A stretch of DNA of 64,000 nt, taken from NCBI GenBank assembly GCA_025642075.2, contig JAODUO010000968.1, positions 1 through 64,000 on the forward strand, read 5' to 3'. Source of the stretch: Ridgeia piscesae (taxonomy: Eukaryota; Annelida; Polychaeta; Sabellida; Siboglinidae). Below are positions 1 through 13,595 of the stretch, one piece after another. Each line of letters opens with the position of its first letter. Position 1 is the first letter of the stretch. The notes below the pieces were generated by a model. That model was not told the DNA's origin, did no database searches, and saw only the letters and a program-made list of their open reading frames with translations. Made by a program: the position numbers and the translations under genes.

Positions 1-775
1 ACCCCGGGGCCGACCCCCACAAAAACACACAACGACCACAGGACGCACGGACGGACGGACGACCCACACGGACGGACGCACGGACGCACGGACGCACGGA
101 CGCACGGACGCACGGACGCACGGACGCACGGACGCACGGACGACGGACGGACGGACGGACGCACGGACGCACGGACGCACGGACGCACGGACGCACGCAC
201 GACGCACGGACGCACGGACGGACGGACGCACGGACGGACGGACGGACGGACGGACGGACGGACGGACGGACGGACGGACGGACGGACGGACGGACGGACG
301 GACGGACGGACGACGGACGGACGGACGGACGGACGGACGGACGGACGGACGGACGGACGGACGACGGACGGACGACGGACGGACGGACGGACGGACGGAC
401 GGACGGACGGACGGACGGACGGACGGACGGACAGGACGACGGACGGACGAGACGGACGACGGACGGACGACGGACGGACGACGACGGACGACGACGGACG
501 GACGGACGGACGGACGGGACGACGACGGACGGACGACGGACGGACGGACGACGGACGGACGGACGGACGACGGACGACGGACGGACGGACGGACGGACGG
601 ACGGACGGACGGACGGACGGACGGACGGACGGACGGACGGACGGACGGACGGACGGACGGACGGACGGACGGACGGACGGACGGACGGACGGACGGACGG
701 ACGGACGGACGGACGGACGGACGGACGGACGGACGGACGGACGGACGGACGGACGGACGGACGGACGGACGGACG
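1..775. repeat. Imperfect tetranucleotide array, GGAC/ACGG family
   Basis: After about 40 irregular bases the sequence is almost entirely GGAC units with ACGGACGC variants and frequent one-base interruptions (GGACGACGG), ending near 775. The interruptions cluster between 430 and 580 and may be real decay or long-read error. No gene is visible in it. Confidence 0.95.
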
Positions 776-3164
776 AGGAATATATCGGAACAAACCATTT
801 CCCTTTAATAAAGCGACCTCTCGCACTACCGAGGAGGAGATCGACCTCGATGTTTGACGACACCCGACGGCTAGCCGCGGAGTCAACATGCACGCTTCGA
901 CTGTACCACAAGGAGAAGGAGGCATCACATACGGGCGGCCAGTGGAGCGGACCATTCAGACCGGCACGCAAGAACACGAGCCGGAAATGAAAACGCAAAA
1001 CCATTTCTGCAACTGCTCTTAACTGGGACGGACAAAGACACACAACAAACGGTGTCCTACTGCGTTGCAAATGAGTCCGTCACGACCGAAGTCGGACATG
1101 ACCGAAATCCAGAACTAAACATGCTGACAGGCAAATGTCAGATTGGTTATTGGACTTCTGCACAGGTGCACACACTAAGAAATCATCAATATACCGAAAT
1201 ATTTGAGCCCTACCGAAAGTAGTCAGGGCGCTCAAACCCCTTCCTGGATCCGACGCTAAGGAACAGTTTGTATAGTGTTCATACCGCAAGGGGCCGGTTT
1301 CATAGAGCCTACTTACGACGTCGTAGCGAACGTCGAAAGCCTAAAACGTCGTAACGTTACGCTAGTTGCGTTTCATGAGTCCACTCCATAGTTACACTTA
1401 GGCTGCGCCATGTACTTAGTAGTCGTAGCTTTATGCTAGTCGAAATATTTGTAGTATACTCCCTAAATTCGTAGATGCTCCCGACACACCCACTCTCAAT
1501 ATAATTATTTTTAATGTTAACACTGGATATCCTTTACAGTCATCATAGCTTGGCATTTGCTATATGAACGGCAAACGCAGTAGCTAAAGAGAAAAGGATG
1601 TCTAGCTGTCCACCGCGACCTAATTAGGTCAAGTCTATGTCAAGTTAGTTACACGAATGGTAAATTGGTCTCATGAAACCGGCCGTAAGCTACATCGACT
1701 AGTTACTGATAGCTGCGACCAGTAGACCGCATAATTGCGCGTAAATGTACGCGGTTTTATGAAACTGGCTCCATACACATATTAAAAGGAAACAAAATTT
1801 GAAATCACGAAGGCCGCTATGTTGTTCATAGCGCGGAGGAATGCCCCTTTCCAGGCAAACAGGTGACTCGTGGAGAAATTACCTGACACAAGCAACATTA
1901 AGTCTACTACGAAGTCAACATCAGCATTGATCATAATGAAAACTGAAGGCACCAAAACGGTTATCATATTTCTGATCGGTCACGTGAACCTGTGAAATTT
2001 TGTAAATGGGTCCCCGTTTTACAATGCCCGGAGGGCCATTTACCTTACCGTGTAGTAAAAGTTCAATATGGTCAGTGATTCCAAGTGGTTCATTTGTGTA
2101 TTTTGTACAAAATAAAATAACTGCAACAATCATCGTAACGTATACAGTTTTGTCTTACACAATATTATACATTGTATACGTCTATAAACCAGTAAACAAT
2201 ACCGATGATTTCTAAATCGCTAAAATTTTATCAGTTTCATTTAGCACGGGGTTCATTTACAATTTCACAGTGGCGCGATGTCAGTAACATCGACACGTTG
2301 TATCTGCTTCACCAACAGCTGCTACAGCGATCACATTTTTGAATAATCACATGAACTGTATTGCATAATAAAGAGATTAGACAGCAAAGGCTATCGACAA
2401 GCATACAACTGGAATGTTTACGATTAGCTTCTCATCTCGTCAGCGATAATACAACACTTTGATTAATACTGCTGTTGTGTGAAAACAGGACGAAATGTAA
2501 GTGAATAAATTGCTGGGATAACTATTTTCATTTCCATCACATCGCACATTTGCCTTCCATAAACAAAATGTTGTTAAAGCAAGACTTCATGACGTAGGCT
2601 GACAGGCCAAAATGGCGCTGTACATGAAATACGGTAGCTTTTCGATCAACAAGTTTTCCTAATAAAATTCTAGCATCGCATTGTTGATTATAGTTGCAAA
2701 TATTTAGATTGTATTAACCTTTTTAGGTGCATCATCACCGAAATGCTTTTGTTTCCCATTTAAGAAATTGCACAAGTGAGCCACCATAATATCGTAGTAG
2801 AAACAGAAACTAGTCAATTTTTAGACGTGAGAACAACGCCTTAAGTAGCCGTCATACGTTGACAAGACTTCAGCTTGGTGTCAACTCGTTCAATCTACAT
2901 CGATCCATTTCACTACATCGATCCAAGGCCACTCAGCTACGGGATGCGAAGCGAGTAGGCACAACCACAAATAGCACAGTTTTAAGACAATCGATCGTCT
3001 TGTTCACATGCATTGAAATCACGCTTTTCGAATACCGCGTGTGATATCCGATGAATATTCCAATGAAACATGGCGATGTGTTGAAATATGTGGAAATAGC
3101 AGAGGCGGGTGTGAGTTGTGTTGCAAGTTTCATTATTTTGGATTGTCCCCGTCCAACAACATCA
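776..3164. other. Intergenic DNA, no supported gene
   Basis: Only short ORFs (70 codons or fewer) with no recognisable product are present on either strand. From 776 to about 1780 the sequence is richer in CpG than the rest of the window, partly because of a nested inverted-repeat element at 1290-1772. From about 1800 it is ordinary AT-rich sequence. 2680-2790 matches a second copy of an interspersed repeat at 14995-15105. Confidence 0.6.
1290..1772. mobile_element. Putative MITE-like element with nested inverted repeats
   Basis: A motif close to GGCCGGTTTCATAG opens the element near 1291. A second direct copy (GTTTCATGAGTCC) lies near 1369. Two inverted copies close it: CTCATGAAACCGGCC near 1670 and TTTATGAAACTGGCTCC near 1756. 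The interior has CpG-rich palindromic stretches (ACGACGTCGT, CGTAACGTTACG). There is no ORF of note. The boundaries are approximate and no clear target-site duplication was found. Confidence 0.35.
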
Positions 3165-3165
3165 T

Positions 3166-3500
<335 letters not shown>

Positions 3501-4069
3501 AAACAAAAACTATATAACTTGGCTAATATGTATTAAAATAATTAATTTTAAAATAATAATAATAATAATTGCGTAACGTATGTGTAAAGACATTTGATGA
3601 AAATCTACATAATGACATCACAGAAACGCTAAACTAAAAAAGGCGCGTAGAAAAGTGTTTTGAACGTTGTCGTCCTGACACTGTCCGGCAGACCTGTATA
3701 CTGCTGAAACAGGATGGCACTTAACTAAATAGTTAAACACGACATCTGTGCTCGTGCTTCTTTTAATTAACGTAGCTGGACCGAGTTTATACGTTGGTAA
3801 AGTTTCATCTTGAAATGAAATGTAGGCGGATCCGGGAATAGGGGACACTAGACATTCTGAATTGTCCAGCGCTAGCCTGGTGTCCCCCATACCATTTTAA
3901 ATTATTCTAAAGGGGTACGATGGGAATTTACATTCAAAATGTGTGTGGTCGCCGCGAATATGTCAGAACAACATCCCAATTACCCGCGATGTCGAACAAC
4001 CTGCAGCGACAGAAAAAGCTTTGTTAAAGCTGAAGTTCCGGCTTTGACGAATCTTCTTCAACAACCCCC
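3501..4069. other. Intergenic DNA, no supported gene
   Basis: The longest ORF is a 90-codon minus-strand frame (3890-3618) with no family I recognise and no splice-compatible neighbours. Nothing else is supported. Confidence 0.5.
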
Positions 4070-4078
4070 TCCCATACA

Positions 4079-4129
<51 letters not shown>

Positions 4130-4301
4130 CACACGCACGCACGCACACGCACACGCACACGCACACGCACACGCACACGCACACGCACACGCACACGCAC
4201 ACGCACACGCACACGCACACGCACACGCACACGCACACGCACACGCACACGCACACGCACAACGCACACGCACACGCACGCACGCACGCACGCCGCACGC
4301 A

Positions 4302-4341
<40 letters not shown>

Positions 4342-4342
4342 A
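4070..4342. repeat. Compound microsatellite (CACG)n / (CACACG)n / (CA)n
   Basis: CACG tetramers (4076-4140) pass into CACACG hexamers (4141-4280), then CACG again, then pure CA to 4340. All six frames stay open across it, giving spurious His/Thr/Arg or Cys/Val ORFs. Confidence 0.95.
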
Positions 4343-4479
4343 CAGTCGCTGCCCCCGTCTAGCGATGTGACATGAGCCGACAGTCGGTGTGTTTTTATTG
4401 CAGACCCAACACAGGACCCAAAAACGCATGATAGCCTCGTTTTACGGACTTACTTCACAGCAACCGTATGAGGGCACAC

Positions 4480-5770
4480 GCGCGAACGTTATAGGGGCCC
4501 CCGACGCGATGTGAATGGAACCCCGGGGACCGCGGGTTGTTTTTGTTCTTGAACCCTTTTAAACAGGGATTTTCCCTTTTTAAAAATTCCCCCCAATGAT
4601 AGTGCTTGTTTTTTAAACTGGATTCCTTCTACCATTCATTAGCTAACCTGTCTTTTTTAAACGGGCCGTTTTATGTACACGTTCCCGGGAAACCCTTTTT
4701 TTTAAAAATAGGGGAATACAATTTAGCATTTTTTATTTTTTTAAAACGACAACTTAATTAAAGAATGGGAAAAGCCCTTGAAGGGGACCCACGGGCTTGT
4801 CTTCTTATACGAATCCGTTTAAATCTCTGTCGATTTTTTCCGTTTCCCTTTCGAACAACCTGTTCCGCCCAAAAGGCGTTTAAAATGAGGCCCTTGTATT
4901 TCTTTCGGCAATTTTAACTTAAAATCCTTCTAATGCAAAAAATTCATTTCCCAGAGATAAAATAAAATCGTTAACTTTTGTTTTCACGTTCAATCTTTTA
5001 CGGCGTCGCCTGTCGCCGTCACATTTGAAGCCGTATACCTTTCTGTGTACGGCTACACTCCGAAAATGTCGATTTGTTGAAGGCATGTATTGTGTCCACG
5101 AATGCTGCCTGTCGGTCATCGTGTAGTGGGCAGTGCTGCAATAGGTGTTCACTAGTCATCGGGCCGTTTTCACAGAAGAGTAATATTTGTTGTGGCATGA
5201 TCACACTCCATTACTTGGGAAAACGTTTGTATTCTGTGACGACTTATTTCTGGCACATTAATATTAGTGAGGTGTTTGTCCATTTTCTCAAAGAAATAAA
5301 AGACGCGATGAGAATCGGACAGCCTTTATGGACCGCGGGCTTGTCTTCTTGTTCTTGAATCCGTTTAAACACTCGTCGTGATAGCCCCGCCTTGTCCTCG
5401 AGCTCCGTATCCCTTCGAACTTAACCAGTTCCGCCCAAGCGTAAAATGTTTGGCTTGTATGTCTTTCGGCAATACTTAATAATCCTTCTCGGCACCATTC
5501 ATTACCACGACACTATCAATTTTATACGTGGTTCCTTCAAGTTTGTTACTTTATATACACGAAATATAAACTACAACGGGCGGATAACCTATAGAAACCA
5601 ATATCACACACAATGTCCGCCCCACCCCCCCCCCCACCCCCGACAGGTGGCTAGGCGCTGTTCTCGTGAATATAGTGGATGAATATACTTCGACTGAAGA
5701 ACGTGATTCGCGAACTGTTTTATAGGGGCCCATTTAGCATATGTTTTTAAAACGTCGGCTTCTTAGACGA
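4480..5770. repeat. Threefold repeated segment, two copies heavily degraded
   Basis: 5317-5770 is the clean copy. 4516-4760 matches parts of it in order: GGACCGCGGG, TTGTTCTTGAA, ACCATTCATTA, then ATAGGGG...ATTTAGCAT. 4772-4925 matches it again: CACGGGCTTGTCTTCTT, AATCCGTTTAAA, TTCCGCCCAA, TTTCTTTCGGCAA. The two upstream copies are full of expanded homopolymers (TTTTTT, CCCCCC, AAAAA), as in unpolished long-read sequence, and they start just after the compound microsatellite. Confidence 0.6.
5070..5215 (-). mobile_element. LINE (non-LTR retrotransposon) fragment, RNase H/C-terminal tail
   Basis: Read on the minus strand from about 5204, the frame gives a CENGPMTSEHLLQHCPLHDD string. This matches the C-terminal Cys-His knuckle (C..GPMTSEHLLQHCP) found after the RNase H domain of I/Nimb-type LINE polymerases. 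The frame breaks near 5100 and continues in another frame, so it is a dead scrap. The clade is inferred from the motif only. Confidence 0.6.
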
Positions 5771-5774
5771 GTCG

Positions 5775-6956
<1,182 letters not shown>

Positions 6957-6959
6957 TGT

Positions 6960-7862
6960 GTACTCGTGAAAAATACAAGTGCTAACTTGTAAAACATAAC
7001 GTCAAAATGTATTTTTTTATCAATCAGTCTTTTTGGGAAGAACATAAATTGGATTATAGGCACCTGAAAAATAATAATAGTAAATTATTCAGTGTATGCG
7101 ATAATACGTTGTGGTATACCTGACGGTTACTATAAGGTTTCCAAGGATTTAGGCGTAACAGAAGTTATCGTATTATTAGTATTATAAATACAATATCAAT
7201 ACTGTTTTTATTACTGCGGAACGCTCATCACGTGACTTGTATTATTCTGCCCAACAGCAGTTGCTCGAACGACGCCGAAATGTAAGGACGTGTTTGTCGG
7301 ATGTAGGCTGCATTTCCACCGAGACCCACTGAGCGAAGACCGACAGAACATGAGACGGGCTTTTGATAGTAGACCAAGAACTCTACCGGTAAACAGCCTT
7401 CTTATGAGGCGACCTGCGGGAAGGGGTGCTCGCGAACTTCGACCAAAAGATGCATGACGTTGGAAGAGCTCAAGTTAAATAAATTGCAGCTGATAACGAA
7501 AGCGATTGCGCCTGACTACTCTCGTCTAGCACATTCACAGTCATCAGCTGAACCACTAACATGTTGGGTGTGGCGAGCATCATTCCCGATTATTTACCAG
7601 TTCAGAAGCCGTTGTAACATATACATAAGAACCATTCACTAAGATCTTGTGAAATCATAGAAAGGATTACACCCACGAGATACATTAATGTACTCGGTCT
7701 TTGTCTCTGTCATTCGCGGTTTTTTTACGTTCGCCGACTCGCGAATGTCGTTTCTTAGTGGTGGCGCTACCTGCCGATCAATTACGAACTAAAGTAAATA
7801 CTGTCCATTCCCAAGAGCTTGCTCAGCCCTTCTTGGTTCTTTCTAGAAGCCGAATCTCTGCT
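6960..7862. other. Upstream region of the THEM6-like gene
   Basis: No complete gene is visible. 7260-7440 contains a short open frame with a Cys/His-containing stretch that I could not tie to a family. An in-frame ATG at 7701 would add 54 residues to the downstream THEM6-like protein, but that extension has no resemblance to the family. This region probably holds the promoter and 5' UTR. Confidence 0.4.
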
Positions 7863-10267
7863 ATGTCCACGCTTGTTTACACAGTACTAGCCATTTCTGG
7901 TTTGTACGTGTTTTTTGATGTATCGTACTTTCTGCGCGGAGTATATATGTGGCTGAGATGGAAAGGTGCCATAACAGACGAAAGTAAAGGAATATTAGAA
8001 GAGTCCGTGCAACACAGTAAGCGCTTACATAAACGTGTATCTGTATGCTCCTATGCAATTTGTAGCGTGGCGAGAATATCGCCGACTGACAGTATATATG
8101 GGTATCCAACATAATTGTGTTTGTCTAAAGGAGAGACATCTTCTTAGAACGTTGTCTGAATTGCTTGGTACGCATTAAAAACCAACTGGGCGATAATGCA
8201 AGAATGTTATAATAACCTCGATTACCCAGGATCCGTCAGGTGGCAGCACTGTCTAAGCCCTCGCATCTATTGCCTATTCCTTATTACATTATCGGTGTCC
8301 CAGACAATATTACTTCCACAATTCCTCTGCATAAATATCAAAGTCGCATTGAATTCAAATAAAAACGCATGCTAACTTCACCCATGTATCACCATCACAA
8401 TACCTCTAGATAGTGTAACCAATAATGTTACGCTCCAGACATTAGGATGGAGACCCCAATCAAACCAAAGACATGACGCAAAAGTATATTATGATGTATA
8501 ATAACAAATCAGTGTTAAGTTGAAACACAAAATAAATTTGACCATTTGTGATTCATTTCAGGCATCTGTTGGACAAGTGATCTCGACTTTATGATGCACA
8601 TGAATAATTCAAGGTATTTACGAGAATGTGACTTTGCCCGCTTCAAGCTGTGGTTTGACACTGGAGTCTTTGAGACACTGAGGAGAATCAATGCCAGCAT
8701 GGTAGTTGCCTCGTCGACAATCAGATACCGCAGGTCGATGCACTTACTTGAGAGATTTCAAATAAGAAGCCGAGTAAGTTGAACAAGTGCATTACTGGGG
8801 AAGGGGTGGTCAGAAGAATATTCAGTCCTAAAATAAGTTAATCAAATGCTTAAAGCACAGTTTCTCTATGTATAAAATGTAATTGTTTTTAATATTTAAA
8901 TTTAATTTAGTCGTTCAGTTATTATATAAATGGGTGTTAACTGTTTGGTTTGTCAGATATTGTGTGGAAATATACATTAACTTGTTTTAGTGGCAAGGTG
9001 TTACAACTGTAGCAATTTGCATTCATCTATAGTTGAGTGCCAAATTGCTCATCTGTAGATGAGTGCCACTAAAAAAAGCAAATCTATGCCATGTATTGAT
9101 GTGGGGGTGTTTGTTGAATTAACGCGAAACTGTTGTTAATTTCCACACTGATTGGACCATTCCTCATGGGGGTTAGTTTGAGTCCCAGGGATCATCTCAG
9201 AATATGGATGTATGCTATCCGACAAAATTACTTTCATCTGGCTTCAGCCCCCTCAAACGATTAACCATCTATCAGTCTGAAATGTAAAATATCAATGTGC
9301 GATGCCAGAAGAAACTGCCTCTGATGTCCTTTCCCAGTTGTAATTAACATTGTCTGATATTAGGCATCAATGTTCTCAGGCGATTCCTTCAAATATGTCA
9401 ACATTTGTAACTGTAATCAAGATATCACAAAAGGAATCCATGTTAACGTTTAATGCAAAAACAGGTTAACTGGGACACTCTGACTGTTGTATTTTAGAAT
9501 GTAGTTTTTACTACGTCTAGGTACCATGATTTACCACAGAACTTTGATAATAAGGCTTTGTAAATATATAAATTACAGTAAAAAAAATTGATGGTAGTGG
9601 AATGGTGAAGGGTCCATTTGGAGAAAAAAAATGAACAAAATGTGTTTAGTACTTGACAGTGTACACAGAATGTGGACAAACTCAGGTCTTTATATACATT
9701 TTCAGCTGTGCCTGTAAACTTGTGTTTAGTTTTTGATATAATGAACAACTGATGCAATACACTGATATGTAATAAGTTCTAACCAGTCTTTTCAATAGAA
9801 AGAGTTGGGACCTTGTCTTGATATACACCCTGTAATTATTTTAGCAACTCCACCACTTGAAGACATAACTACATGTTAATGTATCGCAGCAACTGATTGG
9901 CTTTACCAATATTTTATGGGTGAATGGGTTGCATCAATCCTGTCTAATTTTTTTTGATTATTGAATTTATTTTTATTTACAAAGCCTGCAAGAGCCTACC
10001 GCTGTTTAAGTTACAAATCTTTATATGCAGGTGCTTTGCTGGGACGACAGAGCTTTCTACATCGAGCAGAAAGTAGAGCGAGCCAGTGACAATTTTATAT
10101 GTGCCATAGTAATCCTGAAACAAACTATCACGGGAGGGAAAATGGACGAACTTCTGGAAGCACTCTACGGACACCATATCCCAGAATGCCCCAAGTTTCC
10201 TGTAGAGGTGGAACTCTTCATAGAATGTCACAGGAAGTCGAGCGAAACATTGCGGAGAGGTCTATGA
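7863..10267 (+). CDS. THEM6: THEM6-like protein (thioesterase superfamily member 6)
   Basis: There are three exons: 7863-8016, 8562-8773 and 10031-10267. Splice junctions are ACA|gtaagc, ttcag|GCAT, CGA|gtaagt and gcag|GTGC, joined in phases 1 and 0 to give 200 aa (human THEM6 is 208). Residues about 5-28 form a hydrophobic N-terminal segment ([20 protein letters not shown]), as in the family, so the protein is probably membrane-anchored. Exon 2 carries the 4HBT hotdog signature [20 protein letters not shown], and exon 3 opens with [19 protein letters not shown] chose the ATG at 7863 because it aligns with the family N-terminus. The in-frame ATG at 7701 is an alternative. The fold suggests acyl-thioester chemistry, but no substrate can be read from the sequence. 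The gene lies tail-to-tail with NUP54. Confidence 0.92.
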
Positions 10268-10487
10268 AGAAGATCGTTAACAAATTGTTGCGTAGATATT
10301 TATTGATGCTGAGTATTTAATGACTGCTAAATTCATTGTAGAAATTGTAGTGGTTACATATTTATTTATATCGAATTACACAATGATATAGATAGGACTA
10401 CCAGCTCATGAAAATGTATATTTACTGATATTTTGGCATAGCAGAGTTATTATCTTCAACATTATATTGTCAAAACAACGTAGAACA

Positions 10488-10764
10488 TTAAAGGGCGTGC
10501 CTCCTGTTTTTATATTTACCTTTTATTGCACAGTTATCTTGTGCAATATAAATTACATCTACATCTCCTAAAAGATGCTGAAAACTACATATGTTTTAAC
10601 GAAGCAGAACCAAGTTTAGAATTTGACTGTTCAGTGTGTATTACTGCAACATTCAAATCACCGTGTGTCACTCAAATTCCGAAACATTGAGTTGTAGGTA
10701 AACTATACAACATTCAATTTATATATAACATTACAACAAAAAGTCAGGAGGCACGCTCCCTTAA
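10488..10764. mobile_element. MITE with TTAA target duplication (piggyBac-like)
   Basis: The left end TTAA-AGGGCGTGCCTCCTG mirrors the right end CAGGAGGCACGCTCCC-TTAA. The two 15-16 bp ends are reverse complements apart from one indel, and both are bounded by TTAA. The element is 277 bp and has no ORF. TTAA duplication with GGG/CCC ends is the hallmark of piggyBac-type insertion, and the internal sequence is too short for a transposase. Confidence 0.7.
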
Positions 10765-10972
10765 ATGGTAATCCAACTGACAGAACAAGATAACTTTCTA
10801 ACTACTCTTGCTCTTGCATTGATCTGCTTTTCTGTTAGGCACATAACATGCTTATGAGCAAAAATTGTAATAATTTACCAGGTCTCTGTTATTTATCTTT
10901 ACTATCACAGTATAGTTGACCACCATGTCTAGTTTGTTTCAGACGCCTGCGATGACCTATCTCACCTGGTCA

Positions 10973-10986
10973 CACTAGATGGCGCC
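10973..10986 (+). promoter_or_regulatory. CTCF-like motif between convergent genes
   Basis: CACTAGATGGCGCC matches the published CTCF core (CC-NN-AG-RKGGCRS style) at nearly every informative position. It lies between the 3' ends of THEM6 and NUP54, where an insulator would be sensible. This is a motif match only. Confidence 0.35.
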
Positions 10987-11037
10987 ACCTGATTATTATT
11001 TATTACATTGTTTCACTGCCATACATTCCAAAATAAA

Positions 11038-11970
11038 AATTTTTTTTTTTTATTTGTTATTGCATTTGGAAGAACATTTTAATTACCTGTTATAATACAC
11101 ATGTATGTAAGTCGTTTTTATTATCATGTATATTAGCAAAGGTCACAGATTTATTGTAAAACAACCAGAGTCTAATCGTTGTTTACATAGATAATTGTCT
11201 TAATTCTAGAATAAATGTGTTGATAGTTTCTGCCTGCACAGTTGTGTGCTAATATTCAAATTGAATACAAAACATTGAGACAGCAGATAAGCCAAAACGC
11301 ACGCAGGATTAATGGTCTAACCATAGATTCCTGAGTTTTGCTCTCTATTCTGGCCTCCGACTCTCACAACCCCAACCAGCAGGCAGCAGTAGGGAAAAGT
11401 ACCAAATTATTCAACATACATTTTGCACTTTGCAATATACTCGGGAGGTAATTTATTAGAACTACCCCTAGCTTTAAAAACGAGTCCCAGAAATAAGGCA
11501 AAATCATGTTAAAATGAACAGGATCCATTTTTTATGTTATATGTTGCATTACACAATAAAAATAATTCATTTTACTACATCTTAAAATATAAACAATTAC
11601 GAAATATACACACTATGACAACTGCCACTTATTGTTGTCTTTATAAGTATTCAATTTGTTCTATTCGCATTTCTTAAATCTCACTGGAGAAATAAATCAA
11701 CCATACAAAGATTTTCCGCTTGTTTCTCGTCTGTTTGCCAGTTGTGTTGCAGCATCCAGTGGCGGTCTCTTGTGGCAGTAAGCTCATATATGCCCCATTT
11801 TCATAACCGACCTTTTTCTTAGTACTTGATGTGTCTTTAAACACGTGTGGTGTATTTTTGAAATAATTCGACAAGTACCAGCAAGAATAGTTTGTTAACT
11901 TCTTGATGATACACTGGATTAATTCATACATGTCTGGTCACATGATGTCATCGTGTCACTTGCTGTATGA
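11038..11970. other. Intergenic AT-rich DNA between THEM6 and NUP54 3' ends
   Basis: No ORF over 85 codons and no recognisable RNA is present. The minus-strand ORF at 11931-11674 has no family resemblance. The end of the NUP54 3' UTR is not identifiable. Confidence 0.5.
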
Positions 11971-11974
11971 TATA

Positions 11975-12592
11975 AACGTTGTCACTTTAACACCACAAGA
12001 TAATATTGGATGCATGTCAGTCACCTTTAGACGACGGTGGCAACGAGCGGCACAATCAGTGTACAAGTGAAGCTCGTTGGTCACTTTCTGAAGGTAGCAG
12101 TAACCATTTACATCATCGATGTACACGTGATAAGTCGGTAGTCATTAAATTTTAGGGAACCGCAGAGAAGGCTGAAATCTGATGTATGCATCAGGCACTT
12201 TCATATATCGGCTGTGACGATTGACGTCAGTGTAAAAGTGACATACAACAATCACTTTCAGATATCAGTGGTGAAAATCACCATCAATGTATAAATGACA
12301 TCTGATAACCGCTTCAGACAACAAGTCACAAATATCAATCACTGTGTCAGGCGTCAATCATCAGTGAACAAGTGACGAATGACAGTCACTTTCCGATGTC
12401 AATAATGGCACTTGACATAAACATACAAGTGTCGATCACTTAAACATGATGAGTGACAGTGACGTACGAGTGACATACAAGTCACTTTTAGGTGTCGATA
12501 ATGACGACTGACAATAATGTACAAGTACAAGTCGCATTCCGACGTCGGCTGCACCAAGTGACATAACTGTACAGGTGACGTGTCAATCAGTT
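11975..12592. repeat. Highly diverged ~60-70 bp tandem repeat at the NUP54 3' end
   Basis: The elements GTCACTTTCAGATATCAGT, AATGACA..GACAT and GTACAAGTGAC recur about every 60-70 bp (for example GTCACTTTCTGAAGGTAG, CACTTTCATATATCGGC, CACTTTCAGATATCAG, CACTTTCCGATGTC, CACTTTTAGGTGTCG). The last units touch the NUP54 stop codon, so the array probably forms part of its 3' UTR. Confidence 0.55.
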
Positions 12593-13509
12593 TCACCTTG
12601 GGTGAGTTTTCTTCTCCGTCAGCCCGTGCTCGATGAGCAGGAGATCGTCGACGTCGTCCTTGATAATACTGATGAGGTGCTGCAGTCCCTCCTGCTGCTG
12701 CTTCAGATGCTGCAAAATAAACCTCACACTTAGGGGTCACCTCAAGGTAGACACATATGACGCCTGAGGATCATCTCAAAATTCACCTGATTGACACTCG
12801 GGGACCATCTGAAAATTTGTATATGTCACTAGAGGATCATCTCAAAATATATGTGTATGATCATCTTGAAATGATGGGGATTATCTTGAAATGTACATAT
12901 GTAATACTTGGGGATCATCTCGAAATATATGTGTATGCCACTGTAATAAACCTAATGATTTAAAAAATTTCACAACTATGGACTTTGTTCGTTAACAGCA
13001 TTGGCTGGCTGGCATTTGGTCAATGAATCTGGGTGTGTACAAACTTAACAAATACACTTCTTTCATGCCTAAACTCTCAGTCATCACCAAGAATGAAGGT
13101 ATTTCCTGCTGTGATGCCGACTTCTGAACAGTACCAATTACACACTGCTTAGTGCAGGCACAGAGCGTGTAAAATTACACATCTTTAAATATGTGAAAGT
13201 AGAATGTTACATTTTATGCGTACCTGTTTTATCTCGGCCTGAACAGAACCGTCGATCTGGTAGCAAGACTCCTGTCTCGCTGCCCCGATCTGATGTTGCA
13301 TACGCATCTGGGACATTAGCTCGTTGAGTCGACCCTACAATAGACAACACGGCAGTGGCTACATCTGGTGGATTTCACTAAGAAAATAATAAAGATCATA
13401 AAAAAATCGGTTGTGGACACAGGTTGGTGATTTTTTATCTCGAACACACTTTGTATGAATGTATGTACAGTGTAAAATTGTGAATGCATCCAACTTGAAG
13501 ATGTACAAG

Positions 13510-13595
<86 letters not shown>

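Larger units (their letters stand above)
10268..11037 (+). other. Probable 3' UTR / downstream region of THEM6-like gene
   Basis: AT-rich sequence after the TGA contains no ORF. A candidate AATAAA polyadenylation signal lies at 11032-11037. If that site is used, the transcript includes the miniature transposon at 10488-10764. Confidence 0.3.

Noticed and set aside
1..1780. Idea that this stretch is written in reverse (not complemented) order, because it has more CG than GC and more TA than AT in places
   Set aside because: The inverted GGTTTCAT/ATGAAACC elements make sense as written and GGAC arrays occur in natural genomes. The bias is too local to support the claim.
7260..7455. Short Cys/His-containing frame (CKDVFVGCRLHFHR) as a zinc-finger or THAP-type domain
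   Set aside because: Lacks the remaining conserved residues of any family I know, has no start or partner exon, and stops after about 55 codons.
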